64,000 bases of DNA from Sphingomonas lutea (GTDB lineage: Bacteria > Pseudomonadota > Alphaproteobacteria > Sphingomonadales > Sphingomonadaceae), in NCBI RefSeq assembly GCF_014396785.1, contig NZ_CP060718.1, positions 1,198,501-1,262,500 on the forward strand, given 5' to 3'. The notes under the pieces were generated by a model, which worked only from the letters and a program-made list of their open reading frames with translations, was not told the origin of the DNA and ran no database searches. Shown piece after piece: positions 17,919 through 26,952 of this stretch; position 1 is the first letter of the stretch; each line of letters starts with the position of its first letter. The translations under genes and the position numbers were made by a program.

Positions 17919-19921
17919 TGGCCGACTTCCTGCTCGAACTGCTGTCCGAGGAGATCCCGGCGCGGATGCAGGCGCGGGCGCGCAATGATCTGGCGAGGAT
18001 GTTCGCCGAACGCCTCGACGAGGCGGGCCTGGCGCGGGGCGCGGTGGATGTGCATTCGACCCCGCGGCGGCTGGTGCTCGTCGCGCGCGATGTCGCCGAC
18101 CGGACCGAGGCGTCGCGCGAAGAGATCAAGGGCCCGCGCACCTCCGCCCCCGATCAGGCGCTCGAGGGCTTCCTGCGCAAGACTGGGCTGACGCGCGACC
18201 AACTGGCGGAGCGCGACGGGGTCTGGTTCGCGATAATCGCGCGCGAAGGCCGCGCCGCTGCCGACGTCATTGCCGAGGCGGTGCGGCGGATCGTCACCGA
18301 TTTCCCCTGGCCCAAGTCGATGCGCTGGGGCGACGGCGACCTGCGCTGGGTGCGGCCGCTGCAGGGAATCGTTGCCTTGCTCGGCGAGGAAATCGTGCGG
18401 ATCGAAATTGACGGCGTGACTAGCGGCGCGAGCACGGTCGGCCACCGCTTCCACCATCCGGGACCGATCACCATCGGCAGCGCCGACGATTATTTCGAGA
18501 AATTGCGCGCCTGCCACGTGATCGTCGACCAGGACGAGCGCGAACGGATGATCCGCGAGGGCGCGGCGAAGGCCGCGGCGGATGCCGGGCTGAGCCTGAT
18601 CGAGGACGAAGGGCTGGTGGTCGAGAATGCGGGGCTGACCGAATGGCCGGTGCACTTGCTCGGCCGGTTCGATCCCGAATTCCTTGACGTTCCGCGCGAA
18701 GTGATCGTGCTCACGATGCGCACCAACCAAAAGTATTTTGCCTGCGCGGGCGCGGATGGCGGGCTGGCCCCGGCGTTCGTGTGCGTCGCCAACATCGACG
18801 CGAAGGACGGCGGCGCCTCGATCGTCGAGGGCAACAAGCGCGTGCTCGCCGCGCGCCTCGCCGACGCGCGCTTCTTCTGGGAGCAGGACCTGAAGGTGCC
18901 GCTCGAGGAGCAGGCTGCGAAGCTTGAGCAAATGCTGTTCTACGAAGGGCTCGGTTCGCTACATGAGAAGGCGGAACGCGTCGCGCGCCTGTCCCGCGAG
19001 ATTTGCACGCATTGGTTTAAGGAACGCGATCCCGATACGGCTTATCGTGCCGGACTGCTTGCGAAGGCGGACCTCGCTTCGGCCATGGTTGGAGAGTTTC
19101 CCGAACTGCAGGGTGTGATGGGCAGTTACTATGCGGAACGTGGCGGGGAAAAGCCGGGCACCGTCGCTGCTTTGCGCCAGCAGTATCAGCAGTCGGTTGA
19201 GGGCTGCATCCCGGCTTGCGTCGCGCTGGCCGACCGGATCGACACACTCGCCGCGTTCTTCGCCAGGGGGATCAAGCCGACGGGATCGAAAGATCCGTTT
19301 GCGCTCCGTCGCGCCGCGCTGGGCATCATCCAGACGATCATCGTGAACGGAACGCGGCTACGTCTGCGTGAGGCGTTCGGCATGGCTGAAGCCAAGGTCG
19401 ACCAAAAGGAGATCATGGATTTCTTCGCCGATCGCCTGAAGGTACAGCAGCGCGAGGCTGGTATTCGGCATGACCTGATCGACGCCGTCTTTGCGCTTGG
19501 CGGCGAGGATGACCTCATCCGCTTGCTCGCCCGGGTGAAGGCGCTGCAGGCGTTTGTGGAGACGCCCGAGGGACGAGACCTCCTCGCGGGTTTCAAGCGG
19601 GCGGCGAATATCCTGAAGAAAGAAGAGGGCAGTTGGACCCCGGATCAAGTCCGGGGTGACGGTGAAGTCGCGCCAGAGGAGGCGGCGTTGGTTGCAGCGC
19701 TTGATGCGGCGGAGCCGAAGGCTTCGGCCGCGATCGAGGCCGAGGACTTTACCGCGGCGATGGCTGCACTCGCGTCGCTGCGCGGGCCGATCGACGACTT
19801 TTTCGACAAGGTGACCGTCAACGACCCGGACGCGGGCACACGGGCGCGTCGGCTGGCGCTGCTTGCGCGATTCCGTGACGCGGTGAACCGCGTCGCGGAT
19901 TTCTCGAGGATCGAGGGCTAG
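17918..19921 (+). CDS. glyS: Glycine--tRNA ligase beta subunit
   Basis: 667 residues from the ATG that overlaps the glyQ stop. The N-terminus [18 protein letters not shown] is the standard GlyS beginning. The HD-like and anticodon-binding parts follow (for example IKPTGSKDPFALRRAALG). The beta chain binds tRNA-Gly. An oddity at residues about 572-582 is the segment SWTPDQVRGDG, encoded by a palindromic repeat (19637-19657) that looks inserted in frame in a variable linker before the C-terminal domain. Confidence 0.97.
   Translation: MADFLLELLSEEIPARMQARARNDLARMFAERLDEAGLARGAVDVHSTPRRLVLVARDVADRTEASREEIKGPRTSAPDQALEGFLRKTGLTRDQLAERDGVWFAIIAREGRAAADVIAEAVRRIVTDFPWPKSMRWGDGDLRWVRPLQGIVALLGEEIVRIEIDGVTSGASTVGHRFHHPGPITIGSADDYFEKLRACHVIVDQDERERMIREGAAKAAADAGLSLIEDEGLVVENAGLTEWPVHLLGRFDPEFLDVPREVIVLTMRTNQKYFACAGADGGLAPAFVCVANIDAKDGGASIVEGNKRVLAARLADARFFWEQDLKVPLEEQAAKLEQMLFYEGLGSLHEKAERVARLSREICTHWFKERDPDTAYRAGLLAKADLASAMVGEFPELQGVMGSYYAERGGEKPGTVAALRQQYQQSVEGCIPACVALADRIDTLAAFFARGIKPTGSKDPFALRRAALGIIQTIIVNGTRLRLREAFGMAEAKVDQKEIMDFFADRLKVQQREAGIRHDLIDAVFALGGEDDLIRLLARVKALQAFVETPEGRDLLAGFKRAANILKKEEGSWTPDQVRGDGEVAPEEAALVAALDAAEPKASAAIEAEDFTAAMAALASLRGPIDDFFDKVTVNDPDAGTRARRLALLARFRDAVNRVADFSRIEG
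19637..19657. repeat. Short palindromic repeat inside glyS
   Basis: A perfect 8-bp inverted repeat (accccgga / tccggggt) with a 5-base loop (tcaag), preceded by tgg and followed by gacgg. The sequence tggaccccggatcaagtcc is a familiar dispersed intergenic element of sphingomonads and relatives. Here it is read through in frame and encodes WTPDQVRGD within GlyS. Confidence 0.75.
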
Positions 19922-20238
19922 GCTCTCCGATCGTCGGTCGGGCGACGGTCGGCGCTGTCGCGGACGCCGTCACCGTCGATGTCCCGCGAGGTCGGGCCGC
20001 CGCGCGCCGCGGCGCCGCGCAGGCTGTCGCGTTCACGCCATTCGCGTTCCTGGTTGGCCCAATTCTGCTCGCGCTCCTGGTGGGCGCGCTCAAGCTCCTT
20101 GCGGCGATCGATTTCCGCGTTGTAGCGGGTCTTCCACTTCTTGCGCCCGCCGGCGGTGAGGAACACGCCGACAAGAAGCCCGAGGACGAACACTAGGGCG
20201 CAGATCACCCACAGGTTCGGATCGTTCATGATATTCAT
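19918..20238 (-). CDS. Small membrane-anchored protein of unknown function
   Basis: 106 residues: one N-terminal membrane helix (about residues 8-29), then a basic/charged coiled-coil-like stretch (KKWKTRYNAEIDRRKELERA), then an Asp/Arg-rich tail with a short calcium-loop-like DIDGDGVRDSADRR motif resembling a type-3 thrombospondin/EF-hand-like repeat. The first ATG is at 20238, with a second at 20229. It converges with glyS, overlapping its end by four bases, and lies downstream of tadC on the same strand. Confidence 0.65.
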   Translation of the reverse strand: MNIMNDPNLWVICALVFVLGLLVGVFLTAGGRKKWKTRYNAEIDRRKELERAHQEREQNWANQEREWRERDSLRGAAARGGPTSRDIDGDGVRDSADRRPTDDRRA

Positions 20239-20271
20239 TCCGCATCCCCAACAGCGCTGGTGTTGAGGCGA

Positions 20272-21333
20272 CTACGCTCGGGCGGGCCGCTGCGTTCCCC
20301 AAGCGCCCCCGGGCACGGCCCGGGGGACGAAGGGATCAGCCGTTGATGAAGCTGTCGCTGATCGAGCAGGCAGCCGGCCGAGGATGACGATGAACAGCAC
20401 CGGCAGGATGAAGCAGATCAGCGGCACGGTCATGATCGCGGGCAAGCGGGCAGCCTTCTCCTCCGCGCGCATCATTCGGGCGTGGCGGAACTCTGCAGAC
20501 AGCACGCGCAAAGCCGAAGCGAGCGGCGTACCGTACTTTTCGGTCTGGATCATGGTCGTGACCACACCGCGCACGGCCTCCAGGTCGACACGGTTGGCCA
20601 GGTTCTCGAACGCCATGCGGCGCTCGTTGAGGAAGCCAAGCTCAATCGCAGTGAGGCCGAATTCGTCGCCAAGCTCAGGATAGGCCTTGCCGAGTTCCTT
20701 GGACACACGGGCGAAGGCGGCATCGACGGTAAGGCCCGCCTCGGCGCAGATGACGAGCAGGTCGAGCGCGTCGGGAAGACCCTTGCGGACCGCGTTGCTG
20801 CGCTTGGTCACCTTGTTCTTGAGCCAGATGTCCGGTGCCTTGTAGCTGCCGACGAGCGAGCCCGTGACGGTCATGTAGCGGCGCAGCGCCGACCAATCGG
20901 GGAAGACGTCGAAGACATAGATAGCGAGGATCGCGCTGATCCCGATCACCACCGGCAGCACGAAGCGCGCGAAGATGATGAAGAACGCCAGGTCCTTGGT
21001 GCGGATGCCGGCCTGCATGAGGCGCAGCTGCGTCTTCTTGATCTGGTCGTCCTGCAGCATCTTGAAGCTGCTGAGGATCGAGCGGACCCGGTCGGCCGCT
21101 TCGTTCTTGTTGGTCAGCTTCTTGCGCTTGTTGGTCGAGGCAACGATGCCCGCTTTCAGCTGCTCGCGGCGCTCGTTCAGGGCCTTGACGCGGCGCGCCA
21201 TCGGGTCGCGCACCGTCGTCGCGGCGTAAATGGCGAGGAGCACGGCGAAGGTTGCGACGGCGCTGAGCACCGTCGCGATCCAGATCACGTCGAAGCCGAG
21301 AAGGGTAGGGCCAGTTGGCGGCGGTGCTTGCAC
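20272..21333 (-). CDS. tadC: Type II secretion F-domain protein TadC (tight adherence), 3' end apparently frameshifted
   Basis: Polytopic inner-membrane platform protein of the Tad/Flp pilus, a homologue of GspF. The T2SF domain is seen at about residues 175-310 (LPDALDLLVICAEAGLTVDAAFARV and later TEKYGTPLASALRVLS). After VLFIVILG the frame runs into [11 protein letters not shown], unlike any TadC. Adding one base at the CC pair near 20374-20378 restores a natural ending PAACSISDSFING with a stop at 20336. The extra tail in the given frame is encoded by a palindromic repeat, which supports an indel. It pairs with tadB, 10 bases upstream. Confidence 0.88.
   Translation of the reverse strand: MQAPPPTGPTLLGFDVIWIATVLSAVATFAVLLAIYAATTVRDPMARRVKALNERREQLKAGIVASTNKRKKLTNKNEAADRVRSILSSFKMLQDDQIKKTQLRLMQAGIRTKDLAFFIIFARFVLPVVIGISAILAIYVFDVFPDWSALRRYMTVTGSLVGSYKAPDIWLKNKVTKRSNAVRKGLPDALDLLVICAEAGLTVDAAFARVSKELGKAYPELGDEFGLTAIELGFLNERRMAFENLANRVDLEAVRGVVTTMIQTEKYGTPLASALRVLSAEFRHARMMRAEEKAARLPAIMTVPLICFILPVLFIVILGRLPARSATASSTADPFVPRAVPGGAWGTQRPARA
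20306..20326. repeat. GC palindrome downstream of tadC
   Basis: A perfect 9-bp inverted repeat (cccccgggc / gcccggggg) with a 3-base loop. It falls just after the frame-corrected tadC stop and could be a terminator-like hairpin or another copy of a dispersed palindromic element. No T run follows on either strand. Confidence 0.6.
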
Positions 21334-21343
21334 GTCTTCCCCC

Positions 21344-22309
21344 TCAGATTTCGAAGTTGACCATCTTGGCCATGATGAGCACCCCGATGCTCATCCATAC
21401 CAAGCCGCCAAGGCCGGCCACCATCAGCCGCTGGTCGGTGAAAAAGCCGTCCATGTATCCCGGGTTGATGAACCACACGAGGCCAAAGACGATGAAAGGC
21501 AGCGAGCCGACGATGTAGGCCGAAGCCTTGGATTCCGAGCTCATCGCGCGGATCTTCAGTTTCATCTGCGCGCGCTTGCGCAGCACGTCGGCAAGGTTGG
21601 AAAGGGTCTCGGCCAGGTTGCCGCCGGTCTCGCGCTGGATGGCGAGCGTGATGACAAAGAACTGGAATTCCGGTGTGCCCAGACGATCCGCCGTTTCCTG
21701 AAGCGCCGCTTCCATCGTACGGCCAATTTTCATCTTGTCCGACACCGCCCGGAATTCGACGCCGACCGGCCCTGAAACCTCACCGGCAACGATTCCCAGG
21801 GTCTCCGTGATCGGAAGGCCCGAGCGAAGTCCGCGCACCATCAGCTCAATGGCGTCAGGGAAGTTCGTATTAAACTTGTTCACACGCCGTTTGATCATCC
21901 GGCCGACGACGAAATAGGGCACGCCGATGCCGACGAAGAGGCCGAACATCGCTGACAGCAGGAACGGCGCGCCGCGGAACGTCAGAAGACCCGCGACAAC
22001 GACGATCACGCCAAGGCAGATCGTGGCATATTTCGCCAGGCTGATTTCCTTGCCGGTCATCTCCAGCCGGCGGCGAAGAAGCGCGGGCTTCGGGATCAGG
22101 GTCGAGGCATAACCTTCGATCCGGCTGTTCCGCTGGGCCATGAGCTTGCGAATCTGCGCCTGCGCATTGCCCGCAATGACGTCGCCGTGCCGTTCCTTGA
22201 CGAGTTCCATGCGGCGCTTGAGCGCCTTTGATGCCGACGGCCCCTGAAACGCCGCAATGGCGAGCAGAAGGGCGCTACCGACGCCAGCCAGGATGATCCA
22301 GAAGAGCAT
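21344..22309 (-). CDS. tadB: Type II secretion F-domain protein TadB
   Basis: 321-residue inner-membrane platform protein partnering TadC in the Tad/Flp pilus machine. It has an N-terminal membrane segment, a cytoplasmic region rich in basic residues, two central membrane helices (about residues 95-145) and a T2SF domain (FPDAIELMVRGLRSGLPITETLGIV, then FFVITLAIQRETGGNLAETLSNL). Two further helices lie at the C-terminus. In most tad loci the ATPase gene cpaF/tadA lies immediately upstream. Here cpaE is directly upstream, with only 59 bases between. Confidence 0.95.
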   Translation of the reverse strand: MLFWIILAGVGSALLLAIAAFQGPSASKALKRRMELVKERHGDVIAGNAQAQIRKLMAQRNSRIEGYASTLIPKPALLRRRLEMTGKEISLAKYATICLGVIVVVAGLLTFRGAPFLLSAMFGLFVGIGVPYFVVGRMIKRRVNKFNTNFPDAIELMVRGLRSGLPITETLGIVAGEVSGPVGVEFRAVSDKMKIGRTMEAALQETADRLGTPEFQFFVITLAIQRETGGNLAETLSNLADVLRKRAQMKLKIRAMSSESKASAYIVGSLPFIVFGLVWFINPGYMDGFFTDQRLMVAGLGGLVWMSIGVLIMAKMVNFEI

Positions 22310-22368
22310 GATCGCCTTCGCCTCTCGTCAATTCCGCCAGTGCCTAAGCCCCGGCGAACGGTCACTTG

Positions 22369-23637
22369 CTAGGCTGCCTGCGCCTTCGGCTTGGACAGCT
22401 TGGACATCAGATTGTCGACCAGCGACTTGGCGCCGGCCGCCGCGCTGGATTCCCCCGTCGCACCCTCTTCGCTGCTATGGTTGAGAACCATTCCCGACAG
22501 GGTGGAGAAGGGCGCGGCCATCTTGCCGCCGGCGACTTCCGCCATCGGCTTGCCAAGCTTGGCCGCCTGGGCGGCGAGCTTGGCGTCGTACGGGAAGACC
22601 AGGTCCACGCCTCGTTCGATCGACTGCTCGAAATCCTTGCGGCTGATTTCCAGAGCGCCGCCTGAGGGGACGCCATTGGCAACCACGATCACCTTGGTCT
22701 GCGGCGCGTTCGACTTGAGCCAGGCGAGCACCCGGATGGTGTCACGCGTGGCTGCCAGCGTCAGCTCCGCGACGACGACCGCGACATGCGCGTCGTGAAC
22801 GAGGTGCGGGTACTGGATCATCATGTGCCGGGGCAGGTCGAGCACCGTCGATTCGAAGGCGTTGCGCATTTCTTCCTGCAACTGGAAGAACGCGGTGCCA
22901 TCGGTGACCAAGGGCTGGTTGATCGGCGCTTCCGCCGACAACACCGACAGACGCTCGTTGGCGCGAACCATGGCGCGTTCGATGAACAGGCCGTCGATGC
23001 GGCTCGGATTCTCGATCGCGTCGGTGAGGCCGCGGCCCGGTTCCAGATCGAGCGCCAGGGCGCCGGTCCCGAAATGGACGTCGAGGTCGAGCAGCGCCGT
23101 CGAACGGTGCGCACGTTCCCCAAGCAACCAGGCGATCGAAGTCGCCATGGTCGAGGCGCCAACGCCGCCGCGGACGCCGATCACGGCGGCCATGACGTGC
23201 GGCTTGTCGGCCTGTGCTTCACCGCGCGGACCCGACAAGATCATCTGCGCATGCGCGAACGTGTCGCGCAGCTGATCCACCGTGAACGGTTTCAGCAGAT
23301 AGTCGTGGATGCCGCTGGCGACCAGATCGCGGTACAGGCGCACGTCATTGACGGTACCTGACGCGATGACGATCGTCCCCGGCTCGCACACCTCGGCGAG
23401 GGCATTGATGTCGCTGAGCGGATCGCCCGATTCGGACAAGTCCACGAACAGGATGTTCGGGCTGGCCGAGACCGAGAGCGACTGGACCGCGTTTCGCAGT
23501 CCGCCCTTGTTGACCTTCTCCGGACTCCAGCCGTGCTCAACCGCGACGGGACGGAGCATGTCCGCCGTCGCATCGTCACAGACGAAGGCGGTGAACGGAT
23601 CGCGCAGACCAGCGCGTGACTGAAACGGAGCGTTCAT
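22369..23637 (-). CDS. cpaE: Pilus assembly protein CpaE/TadZ
   Basis: 422 residues from the ATG at 23637; the open frame continues upstream into cpaD without homology. The N-terminal 130 residues form a receiver-like domain (NILFVDLSESGDPL, IASGTVNDV). The rest is a MinD/ParA-type ATPase with a deviant Walker A (GVRGGVGAST) and the segment STALLDLDVHFGTGALALDL. CpaE/TadZ directs the Tad machine to the cell pole. The stop of cpaD lies 3 bases upstream of the start. Confidence 0.94.
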   Translation of the reverse strand: MNAPFQSRAGLRDPFTAFVCDDATADMLRPVAVEHGWSPEKVNKGGLRNAVQSLSVSASPNILFVDLSESGDPLSDINALAEVCEPGTIVIASGTVNDVRLYRDLVASGIHDYLLKPFTVDQLRDTFAHAQMILSGPRGEAQADKPHVMAAVIGVRGGVGASTMATSIAWLLGERAHRSTALLDLDVHFGTGALALDLEPGRGLTDAIENPSRIDGLFIERAMVRANERLSVLSAEAPINQPLVTDGTAFFQLQEEMRNAFESTVLDLPRHMMIQYPHLVHDAHVAVVVAELTLAATRDTIRVLAWLKSNAPQTKVIVVANGVPSGGALEISRKDFEQSIERGVDLVFPYDAKLAAQAAKLGKPMAEVAGGKMAAPFSTLSGMVLNHSSEEGATGESSAAAGAKSLVDNLMSKLSKPKAQAA

Positions 23638-23639
23638 GC

Positions 23640-24260
23640 TTAATTGCCCTTCGTATTGACGCTTTGCAGACCCTTGGCACCGGTCGGCGGAGCGCTGCGA
23701 TACATCTGGATGGCCCGCGCGGCGGTCGACGCGTCCTGCACGCCGTTGCCCTCGCGCCCATGGATCAGGTCGACCGGATCCGCGATCATCGCCGCCAGAT
23801 TCGAACTCACGGCGCAGCCGAAGTTGGACATCTGCTTGTTGGCGAAATTCGGCTGGGCCTTCGTATCCCAATTGGGACAGCCGGGGACTTCGGCACGGCG
23901 GCGGCTGACAATCACGCGGACTGCGTCCGGGCGCACAGCGCCAGCAACCACGGGGGCCCCGGGTTGGACCATCATGCCGTAACGACCGGCGACCTGGGCA
24001 ACCCGCGCACGGGCGTCGTCGGAAAACGGCCCGTCGACGTAAAGCGTATCGCCGTAACCAAGACCGAGGCCCTGAAACCAGCCGTCGAGGCGTTCGGCCT
24101 CACCTGGGGCGAGCGAACCACCTGGGGCAGCCGCGTCGAACACGAAGTCCTGGCTGGTCACAACCGGCACGTGAACCGTTGCGAGTCCGCGCTCGGGCGT
24201 GTCCGTCTTGCACGCCGCGACCGTTGCGCAAAGCGCGATGAGGAGCAGTTTGGAACGCAT
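23640..24260 (-). CDS. cpaD: Pilus assembly lipoprotein CpaD
   Basis: 206 residues from the ATG at 24260, giving a good lipoprotein signal (MRSKLLLIALCATVAACKTD). The longer reading from 24293 would bury the signal. The body has the CpaD pattern: RVAQVAGRYGMM, RPDAVRVIVSRRRAEVPGCP, an N-x-x-F-GC-x-x-x-NLAAMIADP stretch and ARAIQMYRSA near the end. CpaD is thought to assist assembly of the CpaC secretin in the outer membrane. It is packed between cpaC and cpaE. Confidence 0.93.
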   Translation of the reverse strand: MRSKLLLIALCATVAACKTDTPERGLATVHVPVVTSQDFVFDAAAPGGSLAPGEAERLDGWFQGLGLGYGDTLYVDGPFSDDARARVAQVAGRYGMMVQPGAPVVAGAVRPDAVRVIVSRRRAEVPGCPNWDTKAQPNFANKQMSNFGCAVSSNLAAMIADPVDLIHGREGNGVQDASTAARAIQMYRSAPPTGAKGLQSVNTKGN

Positions 24261-24289
24261 CGTGGCATCCTTCCTGAAAGAGGCGCGGG

Positions 24290-25858
24290 TCACAGCTTGA
24301 AGCCCGGAGCGACGGCGGCCGCGCCGCCGATTGCAGGGGCGCTGCTCATCGCCGGGGACGGCAGCGGCTGGGCCGGAATGGCCGTCGGCTGGACACCGCG
24401 AGGTCCGGAAACCCCGTCGTACGTCTTTCCTTCGAGGATACGATCGGTATCCGTCGGCACCCGGTAGCCGTCCGTCGGCAGCGCAAGCTGCTTGGACGCA
24501 GGCCGGACCAGGTACGGCGTCACGATGATGACCAGCTCCGTCTCGTCCCGGCGGTAGGCGGTCGAGCGGAACAGCGAGCCAAGGATCGGCAAGTCGCCGA
24601 GGAACGGCGCCTTTTCGACCGTGTTGGTCACGCGGTTGCGAAGGAGGCCGCCGATCATGAACGATTGGCCCGAGCCCAGTTCGACCGTGGTTTCGGCGCG
24701 ACGCGTGGTCAGCGCCGGGACCAGGAAGTTGTTGAGCCGGACGGCGCCTTCGTTGGACAGTTCGCTGACTTCCGGTCGGACGCGCATCGAAATGCGGCCA
24801 TCCGCCAGAACGATCGGCGTGAAGGCCAGGCCGACACCATATTGCTTGTATTCGATGGTGATCGATCCAAGCGACTGAGACACCGGGATCGGGAATTCGC
24901 CGCCCGCGAGGAAGCTTGCGGTTTCGCCCGACAGCGCAGTCAGGTTCGGCTCCGCCAACGTCTTCACGCTGCCGTCATTTTCGAGCAGGTCGAGGGTGCC
25001 GAGCACGTCGAGGCCAAGGATCTTCCCGAACATGCCGATGGACGTGCCGTCGGCGATGGTCTTGAAGCGAACGCTGTCCGTCCCCGGAAGGGCGCCCGTG
25101 ATCGGATCGATCTCACCGGTGATCGTGCCGCTGATGGGATCATAAACCCCAGGAACGGTGCGGATCGATCCGGGATCGCCGCGGCCGATGCCGCCAAGCA
25201 GGCCGCCGCTCCGGTCGCGAGTCAGCAGGTTGACGCCGACCTCCTTGATCAGCGTGCGGTTGATTTCAGCGATGCGGACGCGAAGATTCACCTGCAGCGG
25301 AGTCGCCGTCTTCAGTCGGTTGATCGGCACGATGTCGAGCACATCGCCATCTTTCTTGCCGGGATTGAGGTAGGCGGCGACCAGGGCTTGCGCCTGCGCC
25401 GCATCTTCCGGCGAAGCGACCGTCCCGTTCATTACCGCGACCTGCCCGATGGGCGTCACAGTGATGTTCGATTCGGGCATTGCGGCGCGAAGCACCTCGT
25501 TGACCGATGACAGGTTCTGGCTGACACGGACGTTGGTCGCGTAAACTACCGACCCGTCGGCCGCCGTCGCGATCAGCGTCGCTTCGCCGGATTTCTTCCC
25601 GAACAGGTTGAGCTGGCGCGCGTTGGTCACGTGGACATCGGCAACGTCGGGGTTGGATACCCACACGTCGGCAATCTTGCGCGGCGCGTTGACGACCTGG
25701 CCTTCGCCGATCGACAGGACCGTCACGCCGCTGGGGCGATAGGTCCGCGACGACTGGGCGTCCGCCGGAAAGGCCGTGCCGACGGTGCCCATGGCGATGG
25801 CCAAAGCGGCGAAGGCCGTGCCGAGGCGTGCCCGGCGAGTGATGTTGCGATTGGTCAT
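24290..25858 (-). CDS. cpaC: Outer-membrane secretin CpaC/RcpA
   Basis: 522 residues from the ATG at 25858, the start that leaves a proper signal peptide (cleaved after about residue 34, ADAQ). There is an N-terminal pilus-associated N domain (GEGQVVNAPRKIADVWVSNP) and a BON/N1-like segment. The secretin domain covers about residues 200-440, with the signature VPALTTRRAETTVELGSGQS and GLLRNRVTNTVEKAPFLGDL. It forms the outer-membrane channel through which the Flp pilus passes. The C-terminal 70 residues are Pro/Ala-rich. Confidence 0.95.
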   Translation of the reverse strand: MTNRNITRRARLGTAFAALAIAMGTVGTAFPADAQSSRTYRPSGVTVLSIGEGQVVNAPRKIADVWVSNPDVADVHVTNARQLNLFGKKSGEATLIATAADGSVVYATNVRVSQNLSSVNEVLRAAMPESNITVTPIGQVAVMNGTVASPEDAAQAQALVAAYLNPGKKDGDVLDIVPINRLKTATPLQVNLRVRIAEINRTLIKEVGVNLLTRDRSGGLLGGIGRGDPGSIRTVPGVYDPISGTITGEIDPITGALPGTDSVRFKTIADGTSIGMFGKILGLDVLGTLDLLENDGSVKTLAEPNLTALSGETASFLAGGEFPIPVSQSLGSITIEYKQYGVGLAFTPIVLADGRISMRVRPEVSELSNEGAVRLNNFLVPALTTRRAETTVELGSGQSFMIGGLLRNRVTNTVEKAPFLGDLPILGSLFRSTAYRRDETELVIIVTPYLVRPASKQLALPTDGYRVPTDTDRILEGKTYDGVSGPRGVQPTAIPAQPLPSPAMSSAPAIGGAAAVAPGFKL

Positions 25859-25859
25859 G

Positions 25860-26906
25860 TTAGCGAGCTCCCACCGGAACGACGGTGACATTGTTGCCGC
25901 GAGTGACTCGGACAGCGGGTCCGGTCGGAGCGGGCGCGGCGCCGGGTGCTCCTGCGATGGCTTGGCCAAGTCCCTTGCCGAAGCCGGCCATGGCTGCCGC
26001 CATTTTCGAAGCTTCGTCCTGCTGGCGCGCAGGCACGGTACGGCGCTGGAAGCGCGACACGTCGCCACCCGTGCTGAAGGTCGGGTTGGCATCGAGAGGC
26101 CGATTGGCGACGGCGAGCAGCATCTGCCGCTCCTGCGCCGGGTTGACGCCCGCCGGAACCTTGACCTCACCGGCTGCGACTGCACGCTCCAGCTCGGCCG
26201 TGCTGTCGGCGATCGAGCGCAGGGACAGCGACAGGGTGCCGACGCTCTGGGCGACGACGATCTTCTCGGCCAGGCGGGGCGTGACTTCGATGGTGACATT
26301 GGAGAAGGTCCGGACCTGGGTCTTGCCTTCCGCGTCGGTGCTGCTGATGCGCTGGTCGGTCGCAAGCACGCGAATGTTGCGAACGATGGTTTCGGATACC
26401 TTCAGCGGGTCGCCGTCACCGCCACCCTTCACTTCCTGGGTGAGCACCATGTCAACGCGATCGCCCGGGAAGACGAAGCCGGCGACGCCGGTCGAGGCAT
26501 TCACGGGAACGGTGATGGCGCGCATGCCGGGGCTCAGCGCCGCGGCTAGGAAGCCACGATCGTTGGGACCAACGAGCGAGCCGCGCGTGGCCGGCTGGCC
26601 AGCCGTCAGCGCATAGCGGACGACGGTGCCCATCAGCGCCTTGGGGTCGCCGTCGGGCGCGCCTTCGACATAATAGGCACCCTGCATCAGTTCCTTGGGC
26701 CACGGCTGATAAGCGAAGCTTTCGGCGTCGATGATCGTGCCGACCGGCAACGACTTCTTCGCGACCAGAACCTTGGGTCCGTCAGGGACGGGCGCGGCCT
26801 GAGCCTGCTGCGCCCCAGCACCAGCGAACATATTCTTGGCCATGACCGCGGTGACGACCGCAATGACCAGCGCTCCTACGAGCAGAGCGATCTTCTTTAC
26901 ATTCAT
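25860..26906 (-). CDS. cpaB: Flp pilus assembly protein CpaB/RcpC
   Basis: 348 residues with an N-terminal membrane helix (about 5-24), a SAF domain (KVLVAKKSLPVGTIIDAESF, near residues 45-65, typical of CpaB) and the RcpC-like portion (AITVPVNASTGVAGFVFPGD, VDMVLTQEV). CpaB is a periplasmic component that cooperates with the secretin. The last 60 residues are Ala/Gly/Pro-rich. It sits directly upstream of cpaC with one base between them. Confidence 0.94.
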   Translation of the reverse strand: MNVKKIALLVGALVIAVVTAVMAKNMFAGAGAQQAQAAPVPDGPKVLVAKKSLPVGTIIDAESFAYQPWPKELMQGAYYVEGAPDGDPKALMGTVVRYALTAGQPATRGSLVGPNDRGFLAAALSPGMRAITVPVNASTGVAGFVFPGDRVDMVLTQEVKGGGDGDPLKVSETIVRNIRVLATDQRISSTDAEGKTQVRTFSNVTIEVTPRLAEKIVVAQSVGTLSLSLRSIADSTAELERAVAAGEVKVPAGVNPAQERQMLLAVANRPLDANPTFSTGGDVSRFQRRTVPARQQDEASKMAAAMAGFGKGLGQAIAGAPGAAPAPTGPAVRVTRGNNVTVVPVGAR

Positions 26907-26952
26907 GGCGCTATCGCCTCCCCTTCGAGGGCCCCCAGTTCAGCCTCACACA

